NCBI RefSeq assembly: GCF_009907385.1
Contig: NZ_JAAATR010000027.1
Location: forward strand, 1 to 64,000
Length of the DNA stretch: 64,000 nt
Direction: 5' to 3'
DNA from: Atlantibacter hermannii
GTDB taxonomy: Bacteria > Pseudomonadota > Gammaproteobacteria > Enterobacterales > Enterobacteriaceae
Each line of letters begins with the position of its first letter. Within the stretch, counting starts at the first letter, position 1. The position numbers and the translations under genes were made by a program. Below the pieces are notes generated by a model. It did no database searches. It had not been told where the DNA came from and saw nothing but the letters and a program-made list of their open reading frames with translations. Positions 13,533 through 24,254 of the stretch are shown here, one piece after another.

Positions 13533-14399
13533 ATGTCTGCCCAACATCCGATCATCGCCGTAACCGGCTCCAGCGGGGCCGGAACCACCACGACCAGCCT
13601 CGCCTTTCGTAAGATATTCGCCCAGCTCAACCTGCATGCTGCCGAAGTAGAAGGGGACAGTTTTCATCGCTATACCCGCCCGGAGATGGATATGGCGATC
13701 CGCAAAGCCCGCGACGTGGGTAAACACATCAGCTATTTCGGGCCGGAAGCTAACGACTTTGGCCTGCTTGAGCAAACCTTTCATCAGTACGGCCAAACCG
13801 GCACCGGGCAGTCGCGCAAATATCTGCATACCTATGACGAAGCCGTGCCGTGGAACCAGGTACCGGGCACCTTTACGCCCTGGCAACCGCTGCCTGAACC
13901 AACCGACGTGCTGTTTTACGAAGGGCTGCACGGCGGCGTGGTCACCCCGCATCACGATGTGGCGCGCCATGTGGATTTACTGGTGGGCGTGGTGCCGATC
14001 GTCAATCTGGAATGGATCCAAAAGCTCATCCGCGACACCAGCGAACGCGGGCACTCCCGTGAAGCGGTGATGGATTCGGTGGTGCGCTCAATGGAGGACT
14101 ACATTAACTTCATCACGCCGCAGTTTTCCCGCACCCACATTAACTTCCAGCGCGTACCAACCGTAGACACCTCAAACCCGTTCGCCGCCAAAGCAATCCC
14201 GTCGCTGGATGAGAGTCTGGTGGTGATTCACTTCAGGAACCTGGAAGGGATCGATTTCCCCTGGCTGCTGGCCATGCTGCAGGGTTCATTCATTTCCCAC
14301 ATCAATACATTAGTGGTGCCTGGCGGGAAAATGGGGCTGGCGATGGAGCTGATTATGCTGCCGCTGGTGAAAAGAATCATGGAAGGGCGAAAAATATAA
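13533..14399 (+). CDS. prkB: PrkB, phosphoribulokinase-like P-loop kinase
   Basis: 288 aa from the ATG at 13533-13535 (MSAQHPIIAVTGSSGAGTTT), supported by AAGGAG 10 nt upstream; the longer open frame has no homology. The P-loop is GSSGAGTT (12-19) and the rest follows the phosphoribulokinase/uridine kinase family (FYEGLHGG, then VDLLVGVVPIVNLEWIQK). There is no Calvin cycle in this setting and the substrate is not established. The gene sits upstream of crp as in E. coli and is followed by a small hairpin shared with yhfA. Confidence 0.94.
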   Translation: MSAQHPIIAVTGSSGAGTTTTSLAFRKIFAQLNLHAAEVEGDSFHRYTRPEMDMAIRKARDVGKHISYFGPEANDFGLLEQTFHQYGQTGTGQSRKYLHTYDEAVPWNQVPGTFTPWQPLPEPTDVLFYEGLHGGVVTPHHDVARHVDLLVGVVPIVNLEWIQKLIRDTSERGHSREAVMDSVVRSMEDYINFITPQFSRTHINFQRVPTVDTSNPFAAKAIPSLDESLVVIHFRNLEGIDFPWLLAMLQGSFISHINTLVVPGGKMGLAMELIMLPLVKRIMEGRKI

Positions 14400-14416
14400 G
14401 GCGGCAACGCCGCCTT
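14398..14416. terminator. Hairpin between convergent prkB and yhfA
   Basis: Stem AAGGCGGC/GCCGCCTT with a 3-nt loop, starting at the prkB stop codon. The T-run is weak, so it is a modest terminator for either gene. Confidence 0.65.
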
Positions 14417-14428
14417 AACAAAGCGTCT

Positions 14429-14833
14429 TTAACCTTCAATCACTTCGTAGGAATGGGTGACATTAACCGCCTTTTCCAACATCAACGCCACTGAACAATA
14501 TTTCTCTGCGGAGAGATCCACCGCACGGGACACCGCCGCGTCTTTTAACGCTTTACCGGTCACGATGAAATGCAGGTTGATATGGGTGAAGTAGCGCGGC
14601 GCTTCTTCACGGCGCTCGGAGGTCAATTTCACTTCGCAGTCGGTGATGTCATGACGCCCTTTCTGAAGGATCGACACCACATCAATCGCGCTGCAGCCGC
14701 CCGCCGCCATCAACACCATTTCCATTGGGCTGGGCGCTTTGTCGCCAGAGTTGCCGTCCATTAAAACCTGGTGTCCGGAAGCGGACTCACCGAGAAAAGT
14801 TAACCCTTCAACCCACTTCACTCTTGCCTGCAT
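14429..14833 (-). CDS. yhfA: YhfA, OsmC/Ohr-related protein
   Basis: 134 aa, the E. coli length. It belongs to the OsmC/Ohr fold: the region AAGGCSAIDVVSILQKGR contains the central helix cysteine (Cys48), and a second cysteine (in AEKYCSVALML) lies in the second helix. These two positions correspond to the Ohr/OsmC peroxidase cysteines. Activity of YhfA itself is not established to my knowledge. It is transcribed divergently from crp across a 303-bp regulatory region. Confidence 0.93.
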   Translation of the reverse strand: MQARVKWVEGLTFLGESASGHQVLMDGNSGDKAPSPMEMVLMAAGGCSAIDVVSILQKGRHDITDCEVKLTSERREEAPRYFTHINLHFIVTGKALKDAAVSRAVDLSAEKYCSVALMLEKAVNVTHSYEVIEG

Positions 14834-15136
14834 TTTGGTTACTCCAGCGTTTCAAAATTACTGACAGATTACGCGGCTGTAACAAAACGCGCAACGGATG
14901 AGAGCCAGGTCAAGCTGAAACGAGACAATAGGAGACACCCACGTAAAGCTATGCTAAAACAGTCGGATGCTACAGCGATACATTGATGTAATGCATGTGT
15001 GCATACGACCACACCTATTACAGGCCACAGGACGTTAAAGGCCCCTTCTCCGGCCAGGAGAAGAGACGATTGCAAAAACCCAGAGGGTTATTATTGTTGC
15101 TCTCTGGAGTCAGCTTAAAACAGAGGATAACCGCGC
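14834..15136. promoter_or_regulatory. Divergent yhfA/crp control region
   Basis: 303 bp without a gene. It holds the crp promoter and leader plus a candidate CRP site at 14998-15013. In E. coli crp is autoregulated through such a site, which also drives a short divergent RNA. The 3' half is an untranslated leader (about 100 nt rich in AG and T runs) ahead of the crp ATG. I see no ORF or tRNA in it. Confidence 0.6.
14998..15013. promoter_or_regulatory. Candidate CRP binding site, crp autoregulation
   Basis: TGTGC-N6-CCACA, one mismatch per half from TGTGA-N6-TCACA, at the position where the E. coli crp upstream CRP site aligns. Confidence 0.55.
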
Positions 15137-15769
15137 ATGGTGCTTGGCAAACCGCAAACAGACCCGACTCTCGAATGGTTCTTGTCTCATTGCCATATTC
15201 ATAAGTACCCATCGAAGAGCACGCTGATTCACCAGGGTGAAAAGGCGGAAACGTTGTATTACATCGTTAAAGGCTCCGTGGCAGTGCTGATTAAAGATGA
15301 AGAGGGCAAGGAGATGATCCTCTCTTATCTGAATCAGGGCGATTTCATCGGCGAACTGGGATTGTTCGAAGAAGGTCAGGAACGCAGTGCCTGGGTTCGC
15401 GCCAAAACGGCGTGTGAAGTGGCAGAAATCTCTTATAAAAAATTCCGTCAGCTCATTCAGGTTAACCCTGACATCCTGATGCGTCTTTCTTCGCAGATGG
15501 CGCGCCGTCTGCAGGTCACGTCAGAGAAAGTAGGCAACCTCGCCTTCCTTGATGTGACTGGCCGTATCGCACAAACGCTGCTGAATCTGGCCAAACAGCC
15601 GGATGCCATGACTCACCCGGATGGCATGCAGATCAAGATCACCCGTCAGGAGATCGGCCAGATCGTCGGCTGCTCCCGCGAAACCGTTGGCCGCATTCTG
15701 AAGATGCTCGAAGATCAAAACCTGATCTCCGCCCACGGTAAAACCATTGTGGTTTACGGTACCCGCTAA
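15137..15769 (+). CDS. crp: CRP, cAMP receptor protein
   Basis: 210 aa global regulator. The cAMP-binding beta-roll covers about residues 1-135 ([20 protein letters not shown], with the cAMP-contacting Arg/Ser/Thr). The C-terminal helix-turn-helix contains [14 protein letters not shown], with the Arg-Glu-Arg operator contacts. It is identical by eye to E. coli CRP except for Ser in place of Ala in [10 protein letters not shown], as in Salmonella and Klebsiella. Several likely target sites lie in this window: its own promoter, ppiA/tsgA and pckA. Confidence 0.99.
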   Translation: MVLGKPQTDPTLEWFLSHCHIHKYPSKSTLIHQGEKAETLYYIVKGSVAVLIKDEEGKEMILSYLNQGDFIGELGLFEEGQERSAWVRAKTACEVAEISYKKFRQLIQVNPDILMRLSSQMARRLQVTSEKVGNLAFLDVTGRIAQTLLNLAKQPDAMTHPDGMQIKITRQEIGQIVGCSRETVGRILKMLEDQNLISAHGKTIVVYGTR

Positions 15770-15776
15770 ACCCTAC

Positions 15777-15802
15777 GAAACGGCGTGGCGACACGCCGTT
15801 TC
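15777..15802 (+). terminator. Hairpin after crp
   Basis: Perfect 11-bp stem GAAACGGCGTG/CACGCCGTTTC with a GCGA loop, 8 bp after the crp stop and 15 bp before the yhfK ATG. The T-run is short, so partial read-through into yhfK is likely. Confidence 0.75.
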
Positions 15803-15816
15803 ATCCGACCTCACCC

Positions 15817-19135
<3,319 letters not shown>

Positions 19136-19150
19136 TTATGCAAAATCTTG

Positions 19151-19189
19151 ATTGAAAATATAATCACAAAATATGCATAAAAAATCACT
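19151..19189 (-). promoter_or_regulatory. Double ARG box (ArgR operator) of argD
   Basis: Two 18-bp sites at 19151-19168 and 19172-19189, separated by 3 bp. Each matches 8 of the 10 conserved bases of TGAAT-WWWW-ATTCA. The pairing and 3-bp spacing are the classical hexameric ArgR operator, just upstream of the argD ATG. AT content is high throughout. Confidence 0.75.
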
Positions 19190-19205
19190 TGATAGCAACA
19201 GAAAA

Positions 19206-19769
19206 TCAGCGGCGTAAAAAGTTGCCCAGCAGCGCGTGGCCCTGTTCACTGAGAATACTTTCCGGATGAAACTGCACGCCCTCCAGGTCCCACTCGCGAT
19301 GGCGGATGCCCATGATTTCGTCCCCGGCACTCCAGGCCGTGACGTCGAAGTTGTCCGGCAGCGTGGCGGGATCAATCAGCAGGGAGTGGTAGCGCGTCAC
19401 GGTGAGCGGGTTATTGAGGCCGTGGAACACGCCGCTGCCGTTATGGATGATTGCTGAAGTCTTACCATGCATGACCTGGCGGGCGCGAATAATCCGCGCG
19501 CCGAACGCCTGGCCAATCGCCTGATGACCAAGGCAGACGCCCAGGATCGGCAGCGTGCCTGCGTAATGCCGAATCACATCCAGGGAGATACCTGCCTCGT
19601 TGGGCGTACAGGGACCGGGGGAGATAACGATTTTTTGCGGCGCAAGAGTGGCGATGTCAGCAACGTTGATTTCATCATTGCGCTTAACCACCACCTCCGC
19701 GCCGAGTTCGCAGAAATACTGATACAGGTTCCAGGTGAATGAATCGTAATTATCAATCAGCAGTAGCAT
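19206..19769 (-). CDS. pabA: Aminodeoxychorismate synthase, glutamine amidotransferase subunit
   Basis: 187 aa class I glutamine amidotransferase. The nucleophile is Cys79 (in GVCLGHQ); His and Glu of the triad are in FHPES near residue 168. PabA supplies ammonia to PabB for 4-amino-4-deoxychorismate, the precursor of p-aminobenzoate in folate synthesis. It lies 30 bp after fic, in the order yhfG-fic-pabA-argD known from E. coli. TrpG is a close paralogue; gene context identifies this one. Confidence 0.96.
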   Translation of the reverse strand: MLLLIDNYDSFTWNLYQYFCELGAEVVVKRNDEINVADIATLAPQKIVISPGPCTPNEAGISLDVIRHYAGTLPILGVCLGHQAIGQAFGARIIRARQVMHGKTSAIIHNGSGVFHGLNNPLTVTRYHSLLIDPATLPDNFDVTAWSAGDEIMGIRHREWDLEGVQFHPESILSEQGHALLGNFLRR

Positions 19770-19799
19770 AGCGGCTCCGAAAAGATGAACCGCGCTATT

Positions 19800-20402
19800 C
19801 TACTCACTTTCCCTGGCTTCACTCACCACTTTGCTGAAGATGGCAATCAGCGGCTCCAAATCGCCCATCGCCCCGGCCTGATTCGCTTCGCGCCAGAACT
19901 GCGGGTCGATATCGCGCCAGTCGAGGCTGTATCCGGCATGGATCGCCAGTTGCTCGAAGAAAATGCGCTGGCTCAGCCCTGAACCGAGGCGGAACGGATG
20001 CAGTACGTTGATTTCACAGTAATAGTGCGCCAGCCGCTGGATAAATTCCGGCGCGGGCAGCCCCGCCAGATACCCTTCATCTTCCAGATCCTGGAACAGG
20101 TCGTTGCCCTCTTTTTCGATGTAACCGAAATGGCAAAACCGGGTGTCGCCCTGGTAAATATCCACTTCACGCAACTCGCCCGCCCAGTCGAACACGTCCT
20201 GGAACAGATGACGGTGAATAGCGCACAGATGAGGTAACCCGCGCGGGATCGGCCCCAGCGGCAACGTGGCGGCGCGCAGCGCGATCAACTCCAGCATCGC
20301 GGCGTCCAGGCGCTGCGCCTGGCGAATATTAAGGCGGTTTTTCAGCACGTCCAGGCCGGCATACAGATACGGGTCACGCCCGTCGCCGAATTTATCGCTC
20401 AT
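19800..20402 (-). CDS. fic: Fic, class I Fic-domain protein with degenerate active site
   Basis: 200 aa. The Fic motif is [12 protein letters not shown] at residues 135-146. Canonical AMP-transferases read HPFx(D/E)GNGRxxR, so the acidic residue is Leu139, the Asn is Ser141 and the first Arg is Leu143. The same changes are known in the founding E. coli protein, for which no adenylylation has been shown. Gly55, mutated to Arg in the original fic-1 allele, is retained. The start overlaps the antitoxin gene yhfG by 11 bp. Adenylylation is unlikely; some other transfer reaction is possible. Confidence 0.95.
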   Translation of the reverse strand: MSDKFGDGRDPYLYAGLDVLKNRLNIRQAQRLDAAMLELIALRAATLPLGPIPRGLPHLCAIHRHLFQDVFDWAGELREVDIYQGDTRFCHFGYIEKEGNDLFQDLEDEGYLAGLPAPEFIQRLAHYYCEINVLHPFRLGSGLSQRIFFEQLAIHAGYSLDWRDIDPQFWREANQAGAMGDLEPLIAIFSKVVSEARESE

Positions 20403-20562
20403 AGTGCCCCCTGAGTTCCTGAAGGCGTTGTTCGGCTTCGTCTGTGGTTAACTCGATTAACGGGATATCCCGTCCCTCCAGGCGCAGGCTGGCCTGAAAG
20501 TTGCCGTTTCGCTTTTGTTCCCAGAGACGGGATTTTTGTTTATCGGTGAGTTTTTTAGACAT
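20392..20562 (-). CDS. yhfG: YhfG (FicA), Fic antitoxin
   Basis: 56 aa ([20 protein letters not shown]...), read from the ATG at 20560-20562 to the TAA at 20392-20394. Class I Fic antitoxins block their toxin through an inhibitory helix with [S/T]xxxE; here Ser25-xxx-Glu29 (SLRLEG) fits and Glu29 corresponds to Glu28 of E. coli FicA. The gene is one codon longer than the E. coli one because of an extra Ser after Met. The stop lies inside the first codons of fic, a strong sign of translational coupling. Confidence 0.93.
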   Translation of the reverse strand: MSKKLTDKQKSRLWEQKRNGNFQASLRLEGRDIPLIELTTDEAEQRLQELRGHYER

Positions 20563-20667
20563 AGCGCCTCCCTGATCGTGACCGTATTTGCCACAAGTAT
20601 AAGCAGCAAATCACAGACACGCCGGGAAGCGGCAAGCGCGGGTTAAGCGAACCCGCGCGAAAGGCGG

Positions 20668-21240
20668 TTACGGCAGGACTTTAGCAGACAGGATAACTAT
20701 CGGTTTTGACGGGACATTTTGGTAAGGGCCCACGTCATGCGTTTGGGTCTGGGCGATTTTATCGGCCACGTCCATCCCTTTCACAACTTTACCAAATACC
20801 GCATAACCGAAATCGCGCTGGCCGTGATCGAGAAACGCATTGTCCGCCACGTTGATAAAGAACTGGCTGGTGGCGCTGTCTTTATCTGCGGTACGCGCCA
20901 TCGAAATGGTGCCGCGAGTGTTGCGCAGGCCGTTGTCGGCTTCGTTTTTGATCGGCGCGTTAGCTTGTTTTTGCTGCATATCGGCAGTGAAGCCGCCGCC
21001 CTGGATCATAAAGCCCGGGATCACGCGATGAAAAATGGTGTTGTTGTAGTAGCCGCTATTGACGTAATCAACGAAGTTTTTCGCAGAGACTGGCGCTTTC
21101 TGGCTATTTAACTCCAGTTCGATATTGCCGGCAGAGGTCGTCAACAGTACGCGAGGATCGCCTTTAGCAGCCAGCGCCGCAGGTGAGAGAGCGGAAAGAG
21201 CGAACACAGCTGCAACAGCCGCCAGAGTTGATTTGAGCAT
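20668..21240 (-). CDS. ppiA: PpiA, periplasmic cyclophilin A
   Basis: 190 aa. A signal peptide of about 24 residues ([20 protein letters not shown], then AALA) is cleaved before AKGDPRV. The cyclophilin domain carries [15 protein letters not shown], with the catalytic Arg and Phe. It catalyses prolyl cis-trans isomerisation in the periplasm. It diverges from tsgA across 277 bp that contain a perfect CRP site, in line with cAMP-CRP control of ppiA in E. coli. Confidence 0.97.
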   Translation of the reverse strand: MLKSTLAAVAAVFALSALSPAALAAKGDPRVLLTTSAGNIELELNSQKAPVSAKNFVDYVNSGYYNNTIFHRVIPGFMIQGGGFTADMQQKQANAPIKNEADNGLRNTRGTISMARTADKDSATSQFFINVADNAFLDHGQRDFGYAVFGKVVKGMDVADKIAQTQTHDVGPYQNVPSKPIVILSAKVLP

Positions 21241-21380
21241 GAAGCATTCCTTACGAAAACAGGGTTAAAAGCGAGTGGCTTGATTCTAAAGACCGTATCC
21301 GCATCGTGCCAGAGATTTACCTGGTTTTACGATGCCTGGCTAACATCCGAGATTTTTACCTGAAAAGTATAGGAAATATA

Positions 21381-21396
21381 TGTGATTCCACTCACA
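21381..21396. promoter_or_regulatory. Perfect CRP site between ppiA and tsgA
   Basis: TGTGA-TTCCAC-TCACA matches both CRP half-sites exactly. It lies 141 bp upstream of the ppiA start and 122 bp upstream of tsgA, so it could serve either promoter; E. coli ppiA is known to be CRP-controlled. Confidence 0.85.
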
Positions 21397-21517
21397 TCAA
21401 AACGTGGGTTTTGCAGCAAAAGAATACCGAAATGTTTATATGCGTCACAAAAACACATAAACTGCCCGCGCTTCCGGCGTCCCCTGGATGCTTTACCTTT
21501 CTCTTTACAGGATCTTC

Positions 21518-22702
21518 ATGACTAACAGCAATCGCATCAAGCTCACATGGATCAGTTACTTTTCCTACGCCCTGACCGGCGCGTTAGTGATTGTCACCGG
21601 GATGGTGATGGGCAATATCGCCGACTACTTCGGCCTGCCGGTTTCCAGCATGAGCAATACTTTCACCTTTCTGAACGCCGGGATTTTAATTTCCATCTTC
21701 CTGAATGCCTGGCTGATGGAAATCGTTCCGCTGAAAACCCAGCTGCGCTTTGGCTTTGTGATGATGGTGCTGGCAGTGGCGGGACTGATGTTTAGCCACA
21801 GCCTGGCGCTGTTTTCCGCCTGTATGTTCGTGCTGGGCGTGGTCAGCGGCATCACCATGTCTATCGGCACCTTTCTGGTGACCCAAATGTACGAAGGACG
21901 TCAGCGCGGCTCGCGCCTGCTGTTTACTGACTCTTTCTTCAGCATGGCGGGCATGATTTTCCCGATGCTGGCGGCCTGGCTGCTGGCGCGCACCATTGAA
22001 TGGTACTGGGTTTACGCCTGTATCGGCCTGGTCTACGTGGCGATTTTTATTCTGACTTTCGGCTGCACGTTCCCGGCGCTGGGCAAACACGCCAAACAGA
22101 GCGACGCCCCTGTCGAGAAAGAAAAGTGGGGTATTGGCGTGCTGTTCCTGTCGGTAGCGGCGCTGTGCTATATCCTCGGTCAGCTGGGCTTTATCTCCTG
22201 GGTGCCGGAGTACGCGAAAAGCCTCGGCATGAGCCTGAACGACGCCGGTAAACTGGTGAGCGATTTCTGGATGTCGTATATGTTCGGCATGTGGGCGTTC
22301 AGCTTTATCCTGCGCTTCTTCGATCTGCAACGCATTCTGACCGTGCTGGCGGGCCTCGCCACGGTGCTGATGTACTGTTTTATTTCCGGCGAACCGCAGC
22401 ATATGGCGTGGTTTATTCTGACGCTGGGCTTCTTCTCCAGCGCCATTTACACCTCGATCATCACCCTCGGCTCTCTGCAAACCAGGATGCCGTCGCCGAA
22501 GCTGGTTAACTTTATTCTGACCTGCGGCACGGTCGGCACTATGTTGACCTTTGTGGTCACCGGCCCGATTGTCGCCCACAGCGGCCCGCAGGCGGCGTTG
22601 AATACCGCCAATGGCCTGTACGCCGTGGTGTTCGTCATGTGCTTCATTCTCGGCTTCGTGACGCGCCACCGTCGCCACGGCGCGACCGCTACCGCGCAGT
22701 AA
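21518..22702 (+). CDS. tsgA: TsgA, MFS transporter
   Basis: 394 aa from the ATG at 21518-21520 ([20 protein letters not shown]), matching the E. coli protein start; AGGA lies just upstream and the longer frame has no homology. Twelve membrane segments of the major facilitator fold are predicted. The gene is named from Salmonella, where it was linked to tellurite/selenite effects; the transported substrate is unknown. It lies upstream of the nir genes as in E. coli, but here codA is inserted in between in the opposite orientation. Confidence 0.94.
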   Translation: MTNSNRIKLTWISYFSYALTGALVIVTGMVMGNIADYFGLPVSSMSNTFTFLNAGILISIFLNAWLMEIVPLKTQLRFGFVMMVLAVAGLMFSHSLALFSACMFVLGVVSGITMSIGTFLVTQMYEGRQRGSRLLFTDSFFSMAGMIFPMLAAWLLARTIEWYWVYACIGLVYVAIFILTFGCTFPALGKHAKQSDAPVEKEKWGIGVLFLSVAALCYILGQLGFISWVPEYAKSLGMSLNDAGKLVSDFWMSYMFGMWAFSFILRFFDLQRILTVLAGLATVLMYCFISGEPQHMAWFILTLGFFSSAIYTSIITLGSLQTRMPSPKLVNFILTCGTVGTMLTFVVTGPIVAHSGPQAALNTANGLYAVVFVMCFILGFVTRHRRHGATATAQ

Positions 22703-22709
22703 TGCTCAA

Positions 22710-22737
22710 CGCGCCCTTTAGCCTGCTGAAGGGCGCG
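22710..22737. terminator. Hairpin between convergent tsgA and codA
   Basis: Perfect 9-bp stem CGCGCCCTT/AAGGGCGCG with a 10-nt loop, 8 bp after the tsgA stop. It overlaps the last codons of codA, so it can act as a terminator only for tsgA or as a 3'-end stabiliser. No long T-run is seen. Confidence 0.6.
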
Positions 22738-24016
22738 TGAAATAAATCTCCTCTCCGCCGTTATCCATCTGCACCCAGGTTTGCGACAGTTGCGTGGTGG
22801 CGATCACTTTGCCGTGACGCACCGACCAGCGCACCGGCACCTGGCGTCGTACCGCCTCAAAATCGTTTTCCGCCGGGAGAATAATCAGATTGGCCGGGTT
22901 GCCCTCTTCAATGCCGTATTGCGTAATGCCCAGGGTTCTGGCGCTGTTGTGAGTGATTAAATCCAGGCTCTGGTTAATTTGCTCATAGCCCATCATCTGG
23001 CAAACGTGCAGGCCCATATGCAGCACCTGCAACATGTTGCCGGTCCCCAGCGGATACCACGGATCAAAGACATCGTCATGGCCGAAGCAGACATTGATAT
23101 CCGCCGCCAGCAGCTCCTTCACCCGGGTAATGCCGCGCCGCTTCGGATAATCGTCAAACCGTCCCTGTAAATGAATATTCACCAGCGGATTCGCGACGAA
23201 GTTAATCCCGGAGAGCTTCAGCAGGCGGAACAGCCGCGAGGTGTATGCGCCGTTGTAGCTGTGCATCGCGGTGGTATGGCTGGCGGTCACGCGTTCGCCA
23301 ATACTTTCCCGCAGCGCCAGCGCCGCCACGGTTTCCAGAAAGCGCGACTGCTCGTCGTCAATTTCATCGCAGTGAATATCCAGCGGCCGGTCATATTTCT
23401 TCGCCAGAGCGAAAGCAATATTCAGCGACTCAACGCCGTATTCGCGCGTGAACTCGAAATGCGGGATCGCCCCCACCACGTCCGCGCCGAGCTTCAGCGC
23501 CTCTTCCAGCAAGGCTTCGCCGTTGGGATACGAGAGAATGCCCTTCTGTGGAAAAGCCACCAGTTGTAAATCAATCCACGGAGCGACCTCTTTTTTCACG
23601 TCCAGCAGCGCTTTCAGCGCCGTGAGCGTCGGGTCGGAGACATCCACATGCGTGCGCACATACTGGATGCCCTGCGCCATTTGCCACTTCAGGGTTTGCC
23701 AGGCGCGCGCTTTGACATCCTCATGGCTCAGCGTCGCCTTGCGCTCGGCCCAGCGCTCGATGCCTTCGAACAGGGTTCCGGAGAGATTCCAGCCGGGCTC
23801 GCCTGCGGTTTGCGTGGTGTCCAGATGGATATGCGGTTCGATAAACGGCGGAACGGCCAATCCGCCGCGCGCGTTGAGTACATCAAGGCTGCTGTGAACG
23901 CCGTTTTCCATCGGCGCGATGGTCCCGAAGCGGCCTTTATCGATAGCGATTTGCCATAACCCTTCCCGCCCCGGTAAACGCACATTTTGGATTAACCACA
24001 AAGACGTTGAAGACAT
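22718..24016 (-). CDS. codA: CodA-type cytosine deaminase
   Basis: 432 aa from the ATG at 24014-24016, which has the strong Shine-Dalgarno GGAGGGAG. Metal-dependent amidohydrolase that turns cytosine into uracil. Metal ligands His62 and His64 (PHIHLDTTQ), the [12 protein letters not shown] segment with the catalytic Glu, and [11 protein letters not shown] with the metal-binding Asp are all present. The sequence follows E. coli CodA along its whole length. In E. coli codA is elsewhere with the permease codB; no permease is adjacent here. It sits alone between tsgA and the nirB promoter. Confidence 0.9.
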   Translation of the reverse strand: MSSTSLWLIQNVRLPGREGLWQIAIDKGRFGTIAPMENGVHSSLDVLNARGGLAVPPFIEPHIHLDTTQTAGEPGWNLSGTLFEGIERWAERKATLSHEDVKARAWQTLKWQMAQGIQYVRTHVDVSDPTLTALKALLDVKKEVAPWIDLQLVAFPQKGILSYPNGEALLEEALKLGADVVGAIPHFEFTREYGVESLNIAFALAKKYDRPLDIHCDEIDDEQSRFLETVAALALRESIGERVTASHTTAMHSYNGAYTSRLFRLLKLSGINFVANPLVNIHLQGRFDDYPKRRGITRVKELLAADINVCFGHDDVFDPWYPLGTGNMLQVLHMGLHVCQMMGYEQINQSLDLITHNSARTLGITQYGIEEGNPANLIILPAENDFEAVRRQVPVRWSVRHGKVIATTQLSQTWVQMDNGGEEIYFTRPSAG

Positions 24017-24032
24017 ACTCCCTCCGCTGTAA

Positions 24033-24094
24033 GCGCTTTTTACAGAGTGATACCACATTCCGCCTGACGTGACCCGAATTTGTTTAAAAAGCGC
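24033..24094. repeat. Separated inverted repeat upstream of codA
   Basis: GCGCTTTTTA at 24033-24042 and its exact complement TAAAAAGCGC at 24085-24094, 42 bp apart, beginning 17 bp upstream of the codA ATG. The centre-to-centre distance is 52 bp, about five helical turns, as for looping operators. No known consensus was recognised. Confidence 0.45.
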
Positions 24095-24153
24095 GCAGAA
24101 TCGAAAACTGAATCAATTCCGCTACTTAGAAAATCATACAAAAATCAAGGATA

Positions 24154-24169
24154 TACCCATTAAGGGGTA
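24154..24169 (+). promoter_or_regulatory. NarL/NarP 7-2-7 site of the nir promoter
   Basis: TACCCAT-TA-AGGGGTA, two inverted heptamers 2 bp apart matching the TACYNMT pattern. It is centred 28 bp upstream of the FNR site centre, the spacing of the -69.5 site in E. coli nirB, so nitrate and nitrite should activate nir. Confidence 0.85.
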
Positions 24170-24182
24170 TATAGGGCGGAAA

Positions 24183-24196
24183 TTGATCTGAATCAA
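24183..24196 (+). promoter_or_regulatory. FNR site of the nir promoter
   Basis: TTGAT-CTGA-ATCAA, a perfect match to the FNR consensus. If centred at -41.5 as in E. coli, transcription starts near 24231, 24 bp before the nirB ATG. It implies anaerobic induction. Confidence 0.9.
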
Positions 24197-24254
24197 GAAG
24201 GGGGTTTGCTGAATCGTTAAGGTAGGCAGTAGTAGAATAGAAATTGAGGCAAAA

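Noticed and set aside
21686..22678. 330-codon minus-strand frame opposite tsgA
   Set aside because: Antisense to twelve membrane segments, giving a His/Arg/Gln-rich translation typical of a shadow frame.
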